From: Onchocerca lupi
Lineage: Eukaryota; Nematoda; Chromadorea; Rhabditida; Onchocercidae
Length of the DNA stretch: 64,000 nucleotides
NCBI GenBank assembly: GCA_028564675.1
Contig: JAOVVO010000052.1
Location: 62,001 to 126,000, forward strand
Direction of reading: 5' to 3'
The notes under the pieces are model-generated. The model had not been told where the DNA came from. It searched no databases and saw only the letters and a list, made by a program, of their open reading frames with translations. Shown piece by piece: positions 23,691-36,306 of this stretch. The first letter of the stretch is position 1. Every line of letters starts with the position of its first letter. The translations under genes and the position numbers were made by a program.

Positions 23691-26600
23691 ATGCGATCTG
23701 AATATGCTTTAATCTCAAGACGACGCTTATTTGCTCATTTGAACAAAGTGTTGATAGAATTCAGCGATATCAGGACGATGACTAATGCGAATGATATTTC
23801 CTTCCTTAGGTCTGTTTCATTTCTCAAAATAAAATTTATGATAACTTTTCCATACTTAATTATTAAATGCTATCAGAATTATAGTGCATTAGATAGATGT
23901 GGGTACATTGAGATGTTTTGGAATCTTTGGACTTTGTTTCACGACCCAAGAGTTAATGAGATATTTTCCTAATATATGATATGATTTGAAATAAAGTTGT
24001 CTTTACAATCGTCATTATATTTATCCCGATTGTCTTTAGATATTTTCCTGATTTTTTGACAATTAATATTTATTTTACACTGGCCAATAGTGCTCGCTCA
24101 GTATTTGGGATTATCTTGTATTGTTTTCGCGAACAGTATTACCTTTCTTTTTTTTTTTCGAACAGTACTATCTTAGTTCTGATTGCAATATTTTTCTTTT
24201 TTTAGATATTCATGAGAGATTCTTTTTCACTGCTTCATAGTTATTTTTTCATAGTTATATGTCATTATTCTGGCGAATATTAGATGTAACATTCTTTTCA
24301 ATTCTTTCATTTACTAATGCTTCTTTTCATTTTCCAGTATCTGGTCCGTTAGACTTCATTATTTTATCTGTCTCAACTAATACTGTTGCGTATTTATTTG
24401 TTTCAAATTTCATTGATATCCTGTTCAGAAGTCTCTTCATATTTGCTTATAACTAAATTTATTTTTCCTGTTTTCATGTAATTTCAAATCATCAATAAAA
24501 GAAACGATTTATCTTCATCTTTAACTTATTATATCATATTGTATTTTCTTCAGTATTCTATACGAGATATCTTCACAATCATGAGTAACAATATGACAGG
24601 AAGTATTCTTGAAATATTTTATGTCTGATTTCGATTTTCCTATTTTCAATTACTTTTATTTATGAAATGGATTCAATTTAATTTTATCGAAACGAAATCT
24701 GGTATTGCTGAAATCCTGAAAATCGTTTCATGAAGGTAGCAAGATATCAGATATAATAATGATAAGTTTGTAAATCATTTGCATAAAACTATTATACACA
24801 AAAATTGGTTTTTTTAATTTTCCAAACTTTTATGCAATTTTTTCTGCAATATTGTAATTTTTGCGTGGAAATTATTTTCAGTCAGTGTGATGCGAAAGCA
24901 CTGGACAATGAACTATTCAACACTTATGCATTTAGCGTGGATCAATTAATGGAACTTGCAGGCCTAAGTTGCGCTCATGCGATAGCACGCAGTTACGAAA
25001 GGGGAAAAATCCTTGTTATTTCTGGGCCAGGAAATAATGGCGGTGATGGTTTCGTATGTGCACGCCACCTAAAACTTCTTGTAAGCATGCGAAAACATAT
25101 TAGTTTTCATTTCAGAAATAACGAAGGGTTTTGAAGTATTAAAGTCATGATAGCTACACCTGAAATAAGCCATTTGATGAAGTGTCCATCGTCAAGTTTT
25201 CACTGAATTGTTAATAATATGCAAAATATTAGCGCAACAAATCATGTGGCATAAGTCACAAGAACACTGATGTGAGTTGCTGATGAATATTTTACAAAAA
25301 ATTTCACATATCTAAAATGAAAAGTAATTTTGATAACCCTTGCAAATAAATTTAATAAAGCACATTCATAGGGCTTTGAACCATTCATTTTCTATCCGAA
25401 GCAATCAAAATCAGAACTGATGGAACGCCTTGTAAAGCAGACAAAAAAAATGGATATACCGCATCTCGATGACAGTGTTTTCAAAAATCCATCCGAAATG
25501 AAAAATAAATTTGCCTTGATTGTGGATGCTTTATTTGGATTTAGTTTCAAACCACCGTTAAAACAACCATTTGACCAAATAGTCGAAGCAGTCAATAAAA
25601 GTTCCCTACCAGTGGTGGCAATCGATATACCTTCAGGTAAATGAATTCATCCATATACCTTGTACAGCGACTATAATTATTTATGTCCCTTGAATACAAC
25701 ATTTTTCCTCAACTTCTGCTTTTTTGACTATCATTTTACTGAAAACTGCTTGTATTACTTTCCGCAATACTATACACTCTTGGGTACTTCAACATTTCAT
25801 GCTGAAATCTGCAAATAAGATAAACTTCAAAAAATTATTTTTAAATTAGAATTTATTTAAGATTAAATATTAGAAGTTTTTGTAGCTTTTAGATTCTTGA
25901 TGAAATGCCATTTTTTAATGAAGATTTTTTGCTCATAGTATTTGCTAGTTACTGAATTGTCAATATGAAACATCTTTCTGTAAGAATTTAAAAATGATTG
26001 CAAAGAGCTTGATACTACAATAATTAGGATTTCAAAAAATTAAAGGCTGAAGAAAGTACAGTGTAGAGAATCTTTTATTTTAAATTACAGTGTTGCATTA
26101 AACAGCTAAAGTCATTTCGATTTATTGTCTAAAACAATTTGGAATTTGATGTTTAAAATCAGATTATTTATAAATTGAAAATACAACACTTTTGAAAAAC
26201 TGTTATGCAATACCACTCAATAAAATGGACATAATGATACAAGCGGGATTTCTTTCTTCCATTCTCTTTCTTTCCCCCTTTTTTGGTGTCGTTATTGTTA
26301 AAGAAATTTAAAATGCTTTTCATTCTGAGCAATAAAAAGTAATTAGTAAATTGAATAGATGTGATATGATATGGAGAAGACCGCGATGCTTTGTTGATGA
26401 AAGAGTTATGTATTCAAAGGGTGCTCCACTTCTCTCTTTTCACACCTTATTCTTTTCGTCAGTATCGTTAATGAGATTTTTTACTGATATTTTTTGCATG
26501 CCGCCGATTTGCTAGCTCCCTGCTGGTGAAATTGTTTCTGATTCTTTTGAAAATATCCCTGTGAATTTCAGTCACATTTCATTTTTTCTGATTTTGTAAA

Positions 26601-26930
26601 TTTGTTTCGTCATGAAATTAAACCAACTCATCGCATTTGTTTACTTTCTTCAATCAAACAGCCAGTTCTGATATCATTCAGATATCATTATTTTGCTTCT
26701 CGATATGTTGTATTTCAGGATGGGATGTTGAAAAGGGACCACTTGAGGAACAAGTCGCTTTCAATCCTGATGTTTTAATCTCGTTAACTGCACCGAAACT
26801 TTGTGCAAAACATTTTCACGGTCGAGCGCACTATGTTGGCGGTCGATTTGTGCCGGAGGGTCTCGCTATAAAGTATCATCTGAAGCTTCCTGAATATCCT
26901 GGCACAGATTGTGTTGTGAAACTATCATGA
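23691..26930 (+). CDS. NAXE: NAD(P)H-hydrate epimerase (YjeF_N / AIBP family)
   Basis: Four exons, 264 residues: 23691-23809, 24882-25080, 25372-25636 and 26719-26930. The enzyme epimerises R-NAD(P)HX so that the S-specific dehydratase can repair it. Seen: VDQLMELAGLSCAHAIA, the nucleotide-binding PGNNGGDGFVCARHLKL, KMDIP, VDALFGFSFKPPLKQPF, IDIPSGWDVEKGP with its catalytic-site aspartate, PDVLISLTAPKLCA, and the end KLPEYPGTDCVVKLS. Exon 1 was found by phase and sense: it ends NDISFL plus AG (donor GTCTGT), and exon 2 opens with T CAG, giving FLSQCDAKALDNELF as in the family (human YLSQEEAQAVDQELF). Its N-terminus (MRSEYALISRRRLFAHLNK) is basic and amphipathic-looking, consistent with mitochondrial import. 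An internal Met before TNANDI could give a cytosolic form. Introns 1 and 3 are about 1.07 kb. Confidence 0.93.
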
Positions 26931-27263
26931 GTTCATCATTGCTTGTCATAAAAGAGTTTATTTCCCGAAATTACTTTATTGCTTTTAAATCAATTATTCC
27001 ATATTAAATATTTTGTTTGTTTTTAGTATTTATGATTAAAAAAATTGAAATTATCATTTGCTTGAAATGATCCAAGTCACACACACGTAATGGCGAGAGT
27101 TTCTTCCAGCTTACCTCTTGCAGCATTGATATAGAATCGCATCCCAAAAAATGAAAGTTTTGCAAATTTAATAAGATTGAAATGTCTACAGGCCATTTTA
27201 TGCCAACAAGACTTTCTCATTAAAAATGACGAAGATACGATTATCTGTTAGCTGGCAGGTAAA

Positions 27264-27859
27264 GTGTCAGTTGAACTTTTGTTCATAATGCAGAAATCAT
27301 TATTTTCTTCGTGCATAGCAGACTTAGTAGTTACGTATTCAAAGTATCTGAGTATTATCGAATCAAAAGGAATGGTTGTTACATCCCAAATAACTGATAG
27401 TTTCTTTCTGAATAATACATGGTTATTTTTTCTTCTCAGTGATAAGTGGAACGACAGCATTGATGTTTCTGATGCGGATAGTACTGTTACTCATGATATC
27501 GATCAAAAATTCGATAATTGTCTGGAGAAACATTTGAATATAATTTGTATTGCAAACGAGACAGCTGAGAGCAAGCTACGGTATTGTGTGTATGTTACAA
27601 ATGGTATGCACCACGGGGTGCACTCATGTAGCAGTGCATGCATGTCTATCCATATCCCCTCCTCTGCTTACGGTAGTTATTTCGCCAACAGTAACAAATG
27701 AGCATGGAAAACCCGCCTTCCCTATTGGTGGACATCTTGATGCACTTTGGCCGGAAGAAAGGTTCACCATCTTCTCTGGCTCGTTATCAGATGATCATTG
27801 AATATGCTGATGGAATGGTGGAAATTTTAAAAAGTAAACAAGAAGAATTATTTTATTGA
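27264..27859 (+). other. Overlapping uncharacterised open frames upstream of the bHLH gene
   Basis: A 145-codon unspliced frame (27264-27701) is long for this AT-rich DNA. It overlaps an 83-codon frame (27550-27801) and touches a 53-codon frame (27698-27859, MSMENPPSLLVDILMHFGRK...). I recognise no domain, and three open frames in one spot suggest locally fewer stops (a GC-richer patch near 27590-27800) as much as a gene. It could be a small lineage-specific gene or an upstream exon of the bHLH gene. Confidence 0.25.
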
Positions 27860-27899
27860 ACCACCTGTCATCCTCCGTTAGTCACTGGACCTTCAAGTC

Positions 27900-29761
27900 A
27901 TGAGCGACTCGGAGGATTCTCCAAGAACGGTAAATTTTCTGCTATTACTTATCATTATTGTCAATTTACCTATCTGCCATATCTACAAATTTCGTGCAAT
28001 TTTAGTAATCTTCTGACTAGTATATTTATCAATGCAATAATTAATTACTATATTATAGGTTTGGGTAAAAGAAGAAAAGTGAGAGACTTCATTTTCGAGT
28101 TATAAGAAATCATTAAGTGCCCTTTAGACAGTAATGTTAATTGATGTGGTCATGACGCTTGAATTGATTGTTTTTAAAAACTTTTGAATGAAAGTCACAT
28201 TCGATCAAATGCAATTTAATTCATCTGCTTACTTTCTTTCGACTTATTTCTTAAATAAAATAAATATTTCGCTTCTCCGACTGTCTGTCACGACCATACG
28301 GTACAAGAAATGATTGCAATTTATTATTCTTTTGTAATTAAAAAAAAGTCCAACACTTGATTTTTTCCAAATATATGAACATTGGCAGCATAATCAATGG
28401 GTTAACCAGATGAAATATCTTGATATCTGGTTCTGTGAGCATCATTACTTGTTAAAAACGAATTCGACTATTAACAATTCCTGAACTTTTAGTAGTATAT
28501 GTAACAAAAGTCACCAGCATATATTTTTAGTGCATAGTAAACTGTTTATGTAATGAAATTTGTTGAATTTCAAAAAAAAAAAAATAAAAAATAAAATAAA
28601 GTTGAACATGGAAATAAAGTAAAATGAAATTTTAATGAAATTAAGTCTCAATGATCAAAATTCTATTGTAAGTTCAACAAAAAAATAAGCAGGTTTTTTA
28701 TGAGTTACTTCTAATTGTGCTGGACATATTTATATGATTGCTAACGTAAAGATATTTTTAGTAGCAGTAATTGCTTTCTTCATTCAGTTTCTTATTTCAG
28801 AGTAGTCTGTTAAGTATGGAAGAAATCGAGCCATATGTAAGACGTAAAAGAGTCAATCCTGGGAAGTCGAATAAGTTGCAAGGCCTTAATGAGGAGGTAT
28901 TTATTGTTTCTAATTATAGATTTTCCTTCAGTTTTCAAGAATTTCATTTAACAATTTCAGAAATTCTAGAGATAGGGTTTTCAAGAAGGAGGTTTTCAGG
29001 AACAGGCTGTCCTGCGGATGAGCATCAATTCAAGGGAACGGAAAAGAATGCATGATCTGAATGATGCACTTGATGAACTCCGACAATGCTTACCGTATTC
29101 GCATCGTACCGGATCCAGGAAAATGTCTAAAATTAATACACTTCTTCTAGCTAGTAACTGGCAAGTGTAAACTTTTCAATTCCAATTTAAAGAAATTAAA
29201 TAATCTTATAATAACTATTATGTTCTGGCATTCTGTCCTGAGCTAGATAGTTTCTAAAAAGAATGTTGTTCCGGATGCTCAAAGCTTACTGCTATTGATT
29301 TCTAGTTCCAAATTGATCTTCACTTACTTTCCGATGAATTTTTTAGAAGTAGAGTTAACCTTGGACTGGTAATGGATTACTAAATTACCTAAAAGTATTT
29401 TTTCAGGATCAAACATCTAACAAACGCAAACAACGAGTTGCGACAGAAACTGGATGAGCTTCGAAGTAACAGTCGAAGCAATGTCACAACAGTTCTCCAA
29501 GCAACCTCCACTTCTGCATCTCATTTAGGATCCCGAAGTACCTTAGCACCACTTGAACTCTTCAGGCCATCACCGCCATCTTTATCCTTCAAAGTAATGC
29601 CCGAAACAACACAACCGATTCTTAGGCTTTCCGTACCTGTATCACTACCAGTACCCGTACCCGTACAACCATGTGTTAAATCTGCTAACGGTCTTTGTTT
29701 CTGTATTAATTGTTTAATTGCAAATACTGGTTTAACGAGAAATTTACGGAAAGATAAGTAA
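27900..29761 (+). CDS. bHLH transcription factor, OLIG / hlh-17-like
   Basis: Four exons, 213 residues: 27900-27929, 28801-28896, 29000-29160 and 29407-29761. The basic helix-loop-helix spans exons 3 and 4: INSRERKRMHDLNDALDEL, then a loop with SRKMSKINTLLLASNW, then IKHLTNANNELRQKL. The NSRERKRMHDLN basic region and RKxSKIxTLLLAxN helix 2 are typical of the OLIG/BHLHE22 group, whose C. elegans members are hlh-17, hlh-31 and hlh-32 (glial and neuronal regulators). The C-terminal tail is Ser/Pro-rich with a Pro-Val run and a terminal Cys cluster (CFCINC). Exon 3 must be spliced at TG before GCAAGT, a GC-AG intron, because the nearby GTGTAA donor breaks the frame. A TTAG at 27878-27881 before the ATG may be a trans-splice acceptor. 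The short first exon is the least certain part. Confidence 0.85.
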
Positions 29762-32601
29762 TTTGTTTAGCTTATAATTTGAAAAGTAGTAAACGGAGAC
29801 CTCAACTCTAAGATTTGTCATAAATATGAATATGTTTAATTTTCAAGCATTATCTATTTGCTCTCTCTTGTCTTTTATTTTATTTTTTGTTTTTTAAGAC
29901 AAATGCAGTAATTGGCTAAGATTACCTAAATTGATGGCATATTAAAAGCAAACAGAAATCGGGATGTAACTTTCAAGAGTTATTATTGTCTGGTCGGTTG
30001 TTTACGCTAAATTCATTTGAAATTACGAATGATTTCCTGAATAACCCGGGAATTAATCCGAAAATAGCAAACACATTGCAGAAATGTGAGAAGCTGATGA
30101 TGACCCCAATAAAGAGGGTTGGAGAGTGAGGAGATACTTCGCCAATTGCCCACTGTAACCCATCAATTAACACATTTTCAATAATGCATCCCTTGTATTC
30201 CCAACCAACTGTTCTAGAAAAAATTGTCTTGTGAGATATAGCGCATTACAGTAGGTTCCATAGAAATTAAGCCTCAGCCATTTATTATTGATGGCATGGA
30301 TGACTTTCTGGATGGACTATTCAATCCTTAAAAATGGAACTTATTACTCATAATTGTTTTACTGTCATTAATCTTCTTCATTGAGAAATAGATTGATTTA
30401 TCGAACAAACAAGGAAAAATTTTGTATTTTAAATGAAGCTATAGCTATTTGTATACTATCTATTGTCTGTGATAAACAGAATAACAATAATGAGAATTTA
30501 TCACTTCCTTGTTTCCTACTTATACTTTATTGTTGTCTCCAATGAACCAATGTTATATGCATCATTCCGAACAGTTATAAATTCTTAAAAAGATAATTTT
30601 TAAAAGCTATTTGGTACCCATTCGTCATTAGCCATTCTTACGACATATGTTTACCGCTCTAGTAATATGATCGCATAATTAAACGTCTCCGAGAAGTAAA
30701 CTGTCTTTTATATCACCAAAATACCGAACGGATCAAATGGCTGCTATAAAGTACTTCTCTTCTACCTCTGTGCTCTTGCTAGTCGTATATGACTGTAGTA
30801 TGGTAATTCATAAGCTGAATATTTTATTTTCTTACTGAATTATTCATAAAATTAATTGTTAAAAAGATCTAAATTTTGTGGCAATGCAAAGAGAAGTATA
30901 TGTCATGCCCTCACAGTCAAATATCACAGCAATCTATCTTCTTTTGAAAGTTTACAGTCCCGTATTTAATAGTTGCCTTTCAGTGTTCCCTCATTTGCAT
31001 ATTAAATGGTATGCAAAACTCCTCCAATCATCTACTTTCTTTATTGGTTAAATGATGACAATAAGCAGATATATGCACATATAGTCACTTTTCTATTCAC
31101 CAAAGATCTATACCTGTGAACCCATTGAAAATCTATACCTGGATAAAGTGTTATCCAAGCTGAAATGAAGCTTTTTGAAACGGATAGACACAAATTTCAT
31201 TAATTTATTCTTTTCCTATCAAACACATACTTGACAACTTTCAAATATGATTACAACAAATCATTCTCGAAATGGCATTTGTAAAGAAAAAGACATCATC
31301 AATAGATTTGATCAACCATCTGATGCAAAAATTCTGCCGAGAAATACTATTCAAGATCGGTTACTATCCATTACCAATCGCAGAAGTACAAGGGAATCTA
31401 TTTGTTTGTGATAAGAAATACACCTATCGTAATTAATTGATTGCAATTGTTAGAGATCGTTTGATTGTTGCTAGCAGTGTGGAAGCAACAAGTATACGAA
31501 TGCATAAAAAGTGGATAAATGCAATTATCAGATGAATAGAATTGCATTGATGCTCTCTTCTGTGCTGTTGTTGCTGTAAAGAGGATTATCGCCATCGGAG
31601 AGGCCTCTGACCCTTGAATCCAATAACTGACCTATACAGTGGTCACTAGTCCGTTATATCCACTTCACGCATTGATGCCAGAAGGTAAGAAGTTCCTAGG
31701 CTGAGGATTTCGAAAGAGCAGAAAGAAAGTAGCAGGGGACAAACAGATAGGCAGGTGGTCCTCCTAGAAGATCCTTGAAAATAGCACCGCGGGGTGTCCC
31801 ACCAATACGAATGCTTGCACCAGAAGGGACAGATGATGCGGGGGTTAATGAGCAAGGAGGATTAAGCGAATTTCAAGCTAGTCCAACTTAAAGATTTTTT
31901 TGACCTTAAACAATAGCTCAAATTACGCAAGCTGAATTGACATCTTCCTAGTTGATTCCTTCTGTTTCATTTGATGATGCAACAGATTTTGTAACACATT
32001 ACTATTATTCTATGTTATTCTCTATTCAATAAGCACACTTCCACAACTCGGAATCAAATACAACAGCATTTTCCAGGATCTGATTTGCATATAACTGCTT
32101 TTTGAGAATATTTCTCTCATCTCAAAATCTATTTGACCATTTCAAAGCTTGCTTTTAATTTCTACTTTTCCTAATTGCCATCAATGTCGTCTTTGGTGAT
32201 ATTGCGATTGGCAAGTCGTAGATGGTGACAAAAAGCAAATGACAGAATTTTCCCTCTAATCACAAATCAACAACTTTCTCTATCGTCGTATTTAAACAAC
32301 GTGAATACTTTCAATAGTTTTAAAATTAGGAATGAAAGGAAACATTTTTATTTTTCAATGGATGAACTACACCAAATTTTTTTCTCCTGTTTCGATTTCA
32401 ACCCTTCACTTCTAAAGTCTCCTTTTACCATTATCTGTTTAACTGCAAGTTAATTATACTATTTCTGTTTCTTTTCCTTTTTCTATTCCCAATGTTTATT
32501 TAACAAATAATCTGAACAAGTTAATCATTTAGGAAAAGGTGTGTACAGATGAGAGAGAGGAGAAATACGCTTAATACGAGACAACTCTTTACTTTACACA
32601 C
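29762..32601. other. Intergenic region downstream of the bHLH gene
   Basis: About 2.8 kb without a recognisable gene. A minus open stretch around 31700-31860 (containing PASSVPSGASIRIGG) looks mildly coding but lacks a usable acceptor and resembles nothing known. The remainder is AT-rich. Confidence 0.4.
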
Positions 32602-32739
32602 GTAATCCATAACACGACGCACTTCTGAATATGTTAAACCATACCTCCAACACGTGTCAACTCCTACGATCCATTCCATGAGATCCAGAAATTCAAATCG
32701 TGTGTTCGGAGGATGGGAGGGATCATAATTTTCACACAG
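32602..32739 (-). other. Possible orphan exon, divergent from XRN2
   Basis: A 46-codon open segment on the minus strand (LCENYDPSHPPNTRFEFLDL then MEWIVGVDTCWRYGLTYSEV) has protein-like composition and ends at a GTGTGT donor in phase 0. An AG precedes it, though the pyrimidine tract is poor. No neighbouring exon could be linked to it and I do not recognise the family. It would start 200 bases from XRN2 and run the opposite way. Alternatives are a pseudogene fragment or chance. Confidence 0.3.
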
Positions 32740-32909
32740 CTCACTCCAAAGTGACGTATCGATTCATGTTGGGCTGAATCGTACAGTGAGAATAATAAAG
32801 ATGGGATAGAGTTTTCCGGCATGGGGCGAGGTGTTGGGTTATTTCACAGGAGTTTCGGATGATAGGGAAGTTGATTTTTGTTATCTGGAACTCTTATATA
32901 GTCTTGCAA

Positions 32910-32920
32910 AAGATTTCAGG
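32910..32920 (+). promoter_or_regulatory. Candidate spliced-leader acceptor of XRN2
   Basis: The string AAGATTTCAG ends at 32919, 25 bases before the XRN2 ATG, and no upstream exon is needed for the protein. In nematodes this is where a spliced leader is commonly joined. The upstream in-frame Met at 32831 would add 38 non-conserved residues and is therefore not the start. Confidence 0.5.
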
Positions 32921-32944
32921 ACAAGAAAAGACTCAACTGTTACT

Positions 32945-35900
32945 ATGGGTGTTCCAGCATTTTTTCGATGGTTGACTCGCAAATATCCATCAGTGATTGT
33001 GGACGCAGTAGAGGAAAAGCCGCGTGATTTAAATGGAGTTCGAATTCCTGTCAATACTATTGATCCAAACCCCAATTTCCAGGTGCTCCAGCAGAATGTG
33101 CATCCCATAATACGGTGTACAGGTTTGCATTCTTTTCAGATGCAAACCTGTATGATTTCAAAGTACAGCTAAAGTAGACTTGAAATGACAAAAAAATATA
33201 GATTATAAAATTTATTTTAGGAATTCGACAACTTATATCTGGACATGAATGGTATTATTCATCCATGTACTCATCCAGAGGATCGACCTTCCCCTAAAAC
33301 AGAAGAAGAAATGTTTGTTAGTGTTTTGGATGACGAAATCATTCTTTATACTGATCAAAATGCAGTTTGCACTCTTTTTTCATCTTTCTCTCATAATGTA
33401 ATGATGTACAAATATACTTCACTTTAGCTTTATGTTAGATGAATTTAATTACTGTTTGCATTTTTTTCGGTTACATACAGCTTCTTTCAGATATTAATTT
33501 TCGAATATATAGATCGTTTGTTTGCAATCGTTCGTCCTCGCAAACTTCTCTATATGGCAATTGATGGTGTCGCCCCAAGAGCAAAGGTTATTGTTTTAGG
33601 GTAATAAGACATGTTACAATTGTTTAAAAATATTAATTTATTTTTTCAGATTTCTTTACGCCATTATTCTTAATTATTTCAGATTTTTATAAAGTAAAAT
33701 TTATACTTGAAGCACCTTTTTTTTTCATAAGATAACAAAAATATGTTTCAGATGAACCAGCAGCGCAGTCGACGTTTTCGTGCCTCCAAGGAAGCTGTCG
33801 AGAAGGTTGAACAAATAGCCGAAATAAGATCACGGTTGGAAAATGAGGGTTATCCACTACCCCCTGAAAAAGAAAAGGAGCATTTCGATAGTAATTGCAT
33901 AACACCCGGTACACCGTTTATGGCACGGTTAGCTTATTCAGACTTTTATTACGAATATTTTATGAATTTAGGAATTTTTTAGTTATAACTGTAGTTTCAA
34001 TAGAATTTTGTGGATTTATTTTAAACAGTATCTCTTACAGGCTAGCTATTGCTCTCCGTTATTATATCCATCAACGATTGAATAACGATCCAGGTTGGGA
34101 AAAAATTGCGGTAATGTTTTTCATAATCTATGTTTTTTTTGAAATTAGATTGTCTGAATATACTATAAAACAAAGAGTTGGAAAGATTTTGGAAACTTTA
34201 AAATTTTTTAAGGTTCCAGAAGTTTAGAGATAATAAGCGTATTTCTGTATTTTTTAAAATATTATTTATTATACCAAATGATTAAATTTAAGGTGATCTT
34301 ATCAGATGCAAATGTGCCAGGAGAAGGTGAGCACAAAATCATGGATTTTATACGACGACAAAGAGCATCTCCATCTCACGATCCCAATACCGTACATTGC
34401 CTCTGTGGAGCTGATGCGGACTTGATTATGTTGGGATTGGCTACTCATGAACCTAATTTCAACATTATACGAGAGGAATTTGTGCCGAATCAGCAAAGAC
34501 CATGTGATCTTTGTGGACAGTACGGTCATGAATTAAATGATTGCAAAGGGTTGCTTTTTCTCCTTTGAATTTATTTTAGAAAAAATATTTTAGCAGAAGG
34601 TTCAAGTCATCGTGGAATACTTCTACTTTTTTTTTTTTTGTTCAAGTTCTTTTTTATTTTTGTTTAGATCCATGTTAAGAAAACCTTGATAACAAAGTTT
34701 AAAGTTCTAGATTAGCGCGTGACGATAATTCGGAATGCCAGTCGTCTCCACTGCAAAAAGAAACAAATTTTATATTCGTTCGCTTGCCTGTGCTTCGTGA
34801 ATATCTCGAACGTGAACTATACATACCTAATTCCTCTATGCCTTTTGATCTAGAACGAGCAATTGATGATTGGGTCAGATTTTTGACTTGAATATTGACG
34901 TTGAGTATTTTGAACAATGAAGGATTTGAAATTTTAAAATAATGTGAAAAAGAAAAAGTATAATTTATAACTGATCCAATAATTTTGTCTTTTTTGCACA
35001 GCATTACTGATTTTTATTCCTTTTGGTTTTTGAAATTTATGCTTTGGAATAATTTTGAATATTTCTTTGTAGAGAAGTGCATTTTTATTTTTTCAGGTGT
35101 TTATGTGCTTTTTTGTTGGCAACGATTTTCTACCTCATTTACCTTCATTAGAAATTCGAGAGAATGCTATTGATAGACTTGTAAAATTGTACAAAGATAT
35201 GGTTTGCGAAATGAAAGGGTAAAATTTTATCAACTTTTACATTCATTTGCAGATCATTAGAATTAATAAGCTCAAAATTCTTTTGATTTCCTAAATATTT
35301 TTTCTTCAATCTCGATTTTTGCGGAACTATTATTCGGAAAAATATAATTACTCATTTTCATGATTTAATTTGATGTTATTTTTAATAAAGCGTGTTTTTC
35401 CTTTTACTTAATGTTTACTATCATTTCTTATTTTCGTTTTTTTCACTTACATTTTTTTAGGTATCTCACTGATTCTGGCATTGTTAATATTCAAAGAGCT
35501 CAAATCATACTTAGTAAATTAGGTGAAGTAGAAGATGAAATATTCAAGTCGAGGCAGGTTCGTGGTCTTTTTCGATATTATTTTTCATAGCTCTTTTGAG
35601 AATATGATTAGTCGTTTTTTTAATTTTTTCATTACTCTTTCTAGTCCTCATCTCTTATTTTTTTTTCATTTTTTGTGTTTTTAAATGAATATTATTAAGG
35701 AAAGAGAACAGCAATTTAAAAGGAAAAACAAAGAAAGAAAGTGGCGTGAACGAGCCTTTATGGCAGCTTCGTATATACCATCTCGAGATTCTCTTCTCAC
35801 ACCACAGACTAATGGACCGATGTATTTCAGTGGATCTAGTACGAGAGCAATGGCACACACTGCTCGGTTAGAGGTGATGAGAAATATTTCTTGTTTTAAC

Positions 35901-36274
35901 TGCACTGGAATGATTTTCTCGAATTTTTTTCGTGCAACTGCATTACTGGTAGCATACATAATTATTTTATTTCACGTTTTAATATATGACTGGATCAAAT
36001 TTTATTCGTTTTTGAAGTTTGCACTACTCAGTCTGGTTTGCTTTAGGCGCTTAATTTTTCCGATACAATGCACGCTCACACAGTGAATAATGTTGCTTTA
36101 CATATTCCTGCTACTAGTATATCAGAAAGCAATGATCGCAAACATAAATTGGTTCGGATTTTTTCTTTTTCATTTTTTTACCGGTGAATTTTCCAAATTT
36201 TTTAGAGATATATTAAGTAATTCTGCGTTTTTCAGAGTTTATAATTTATGTCAGTCAAACCTCTTACTTTATGT

Positions 36275-36306
<32 letters not shown>

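Noticed and set aside
24805..24881. Met at 24805 as the NAXE start
   Set aside because: The 25 residues it adds are a hydrophobic run read from a T-rich intron; exon 23691-23809 joins in phase and restores the conserved FLSQ motif.
31646..31855. Cys/Ser-rich minus open frame
   Set aside because: No splice signals, no homology recognised; an alternative frame in the same place looks equally open.
35685..36086. 133-codon plus open frame
   Set aside because: Begins in XRN2 exon 10 and runs on into the following intron; the conserved protein requires splicing at 35873.
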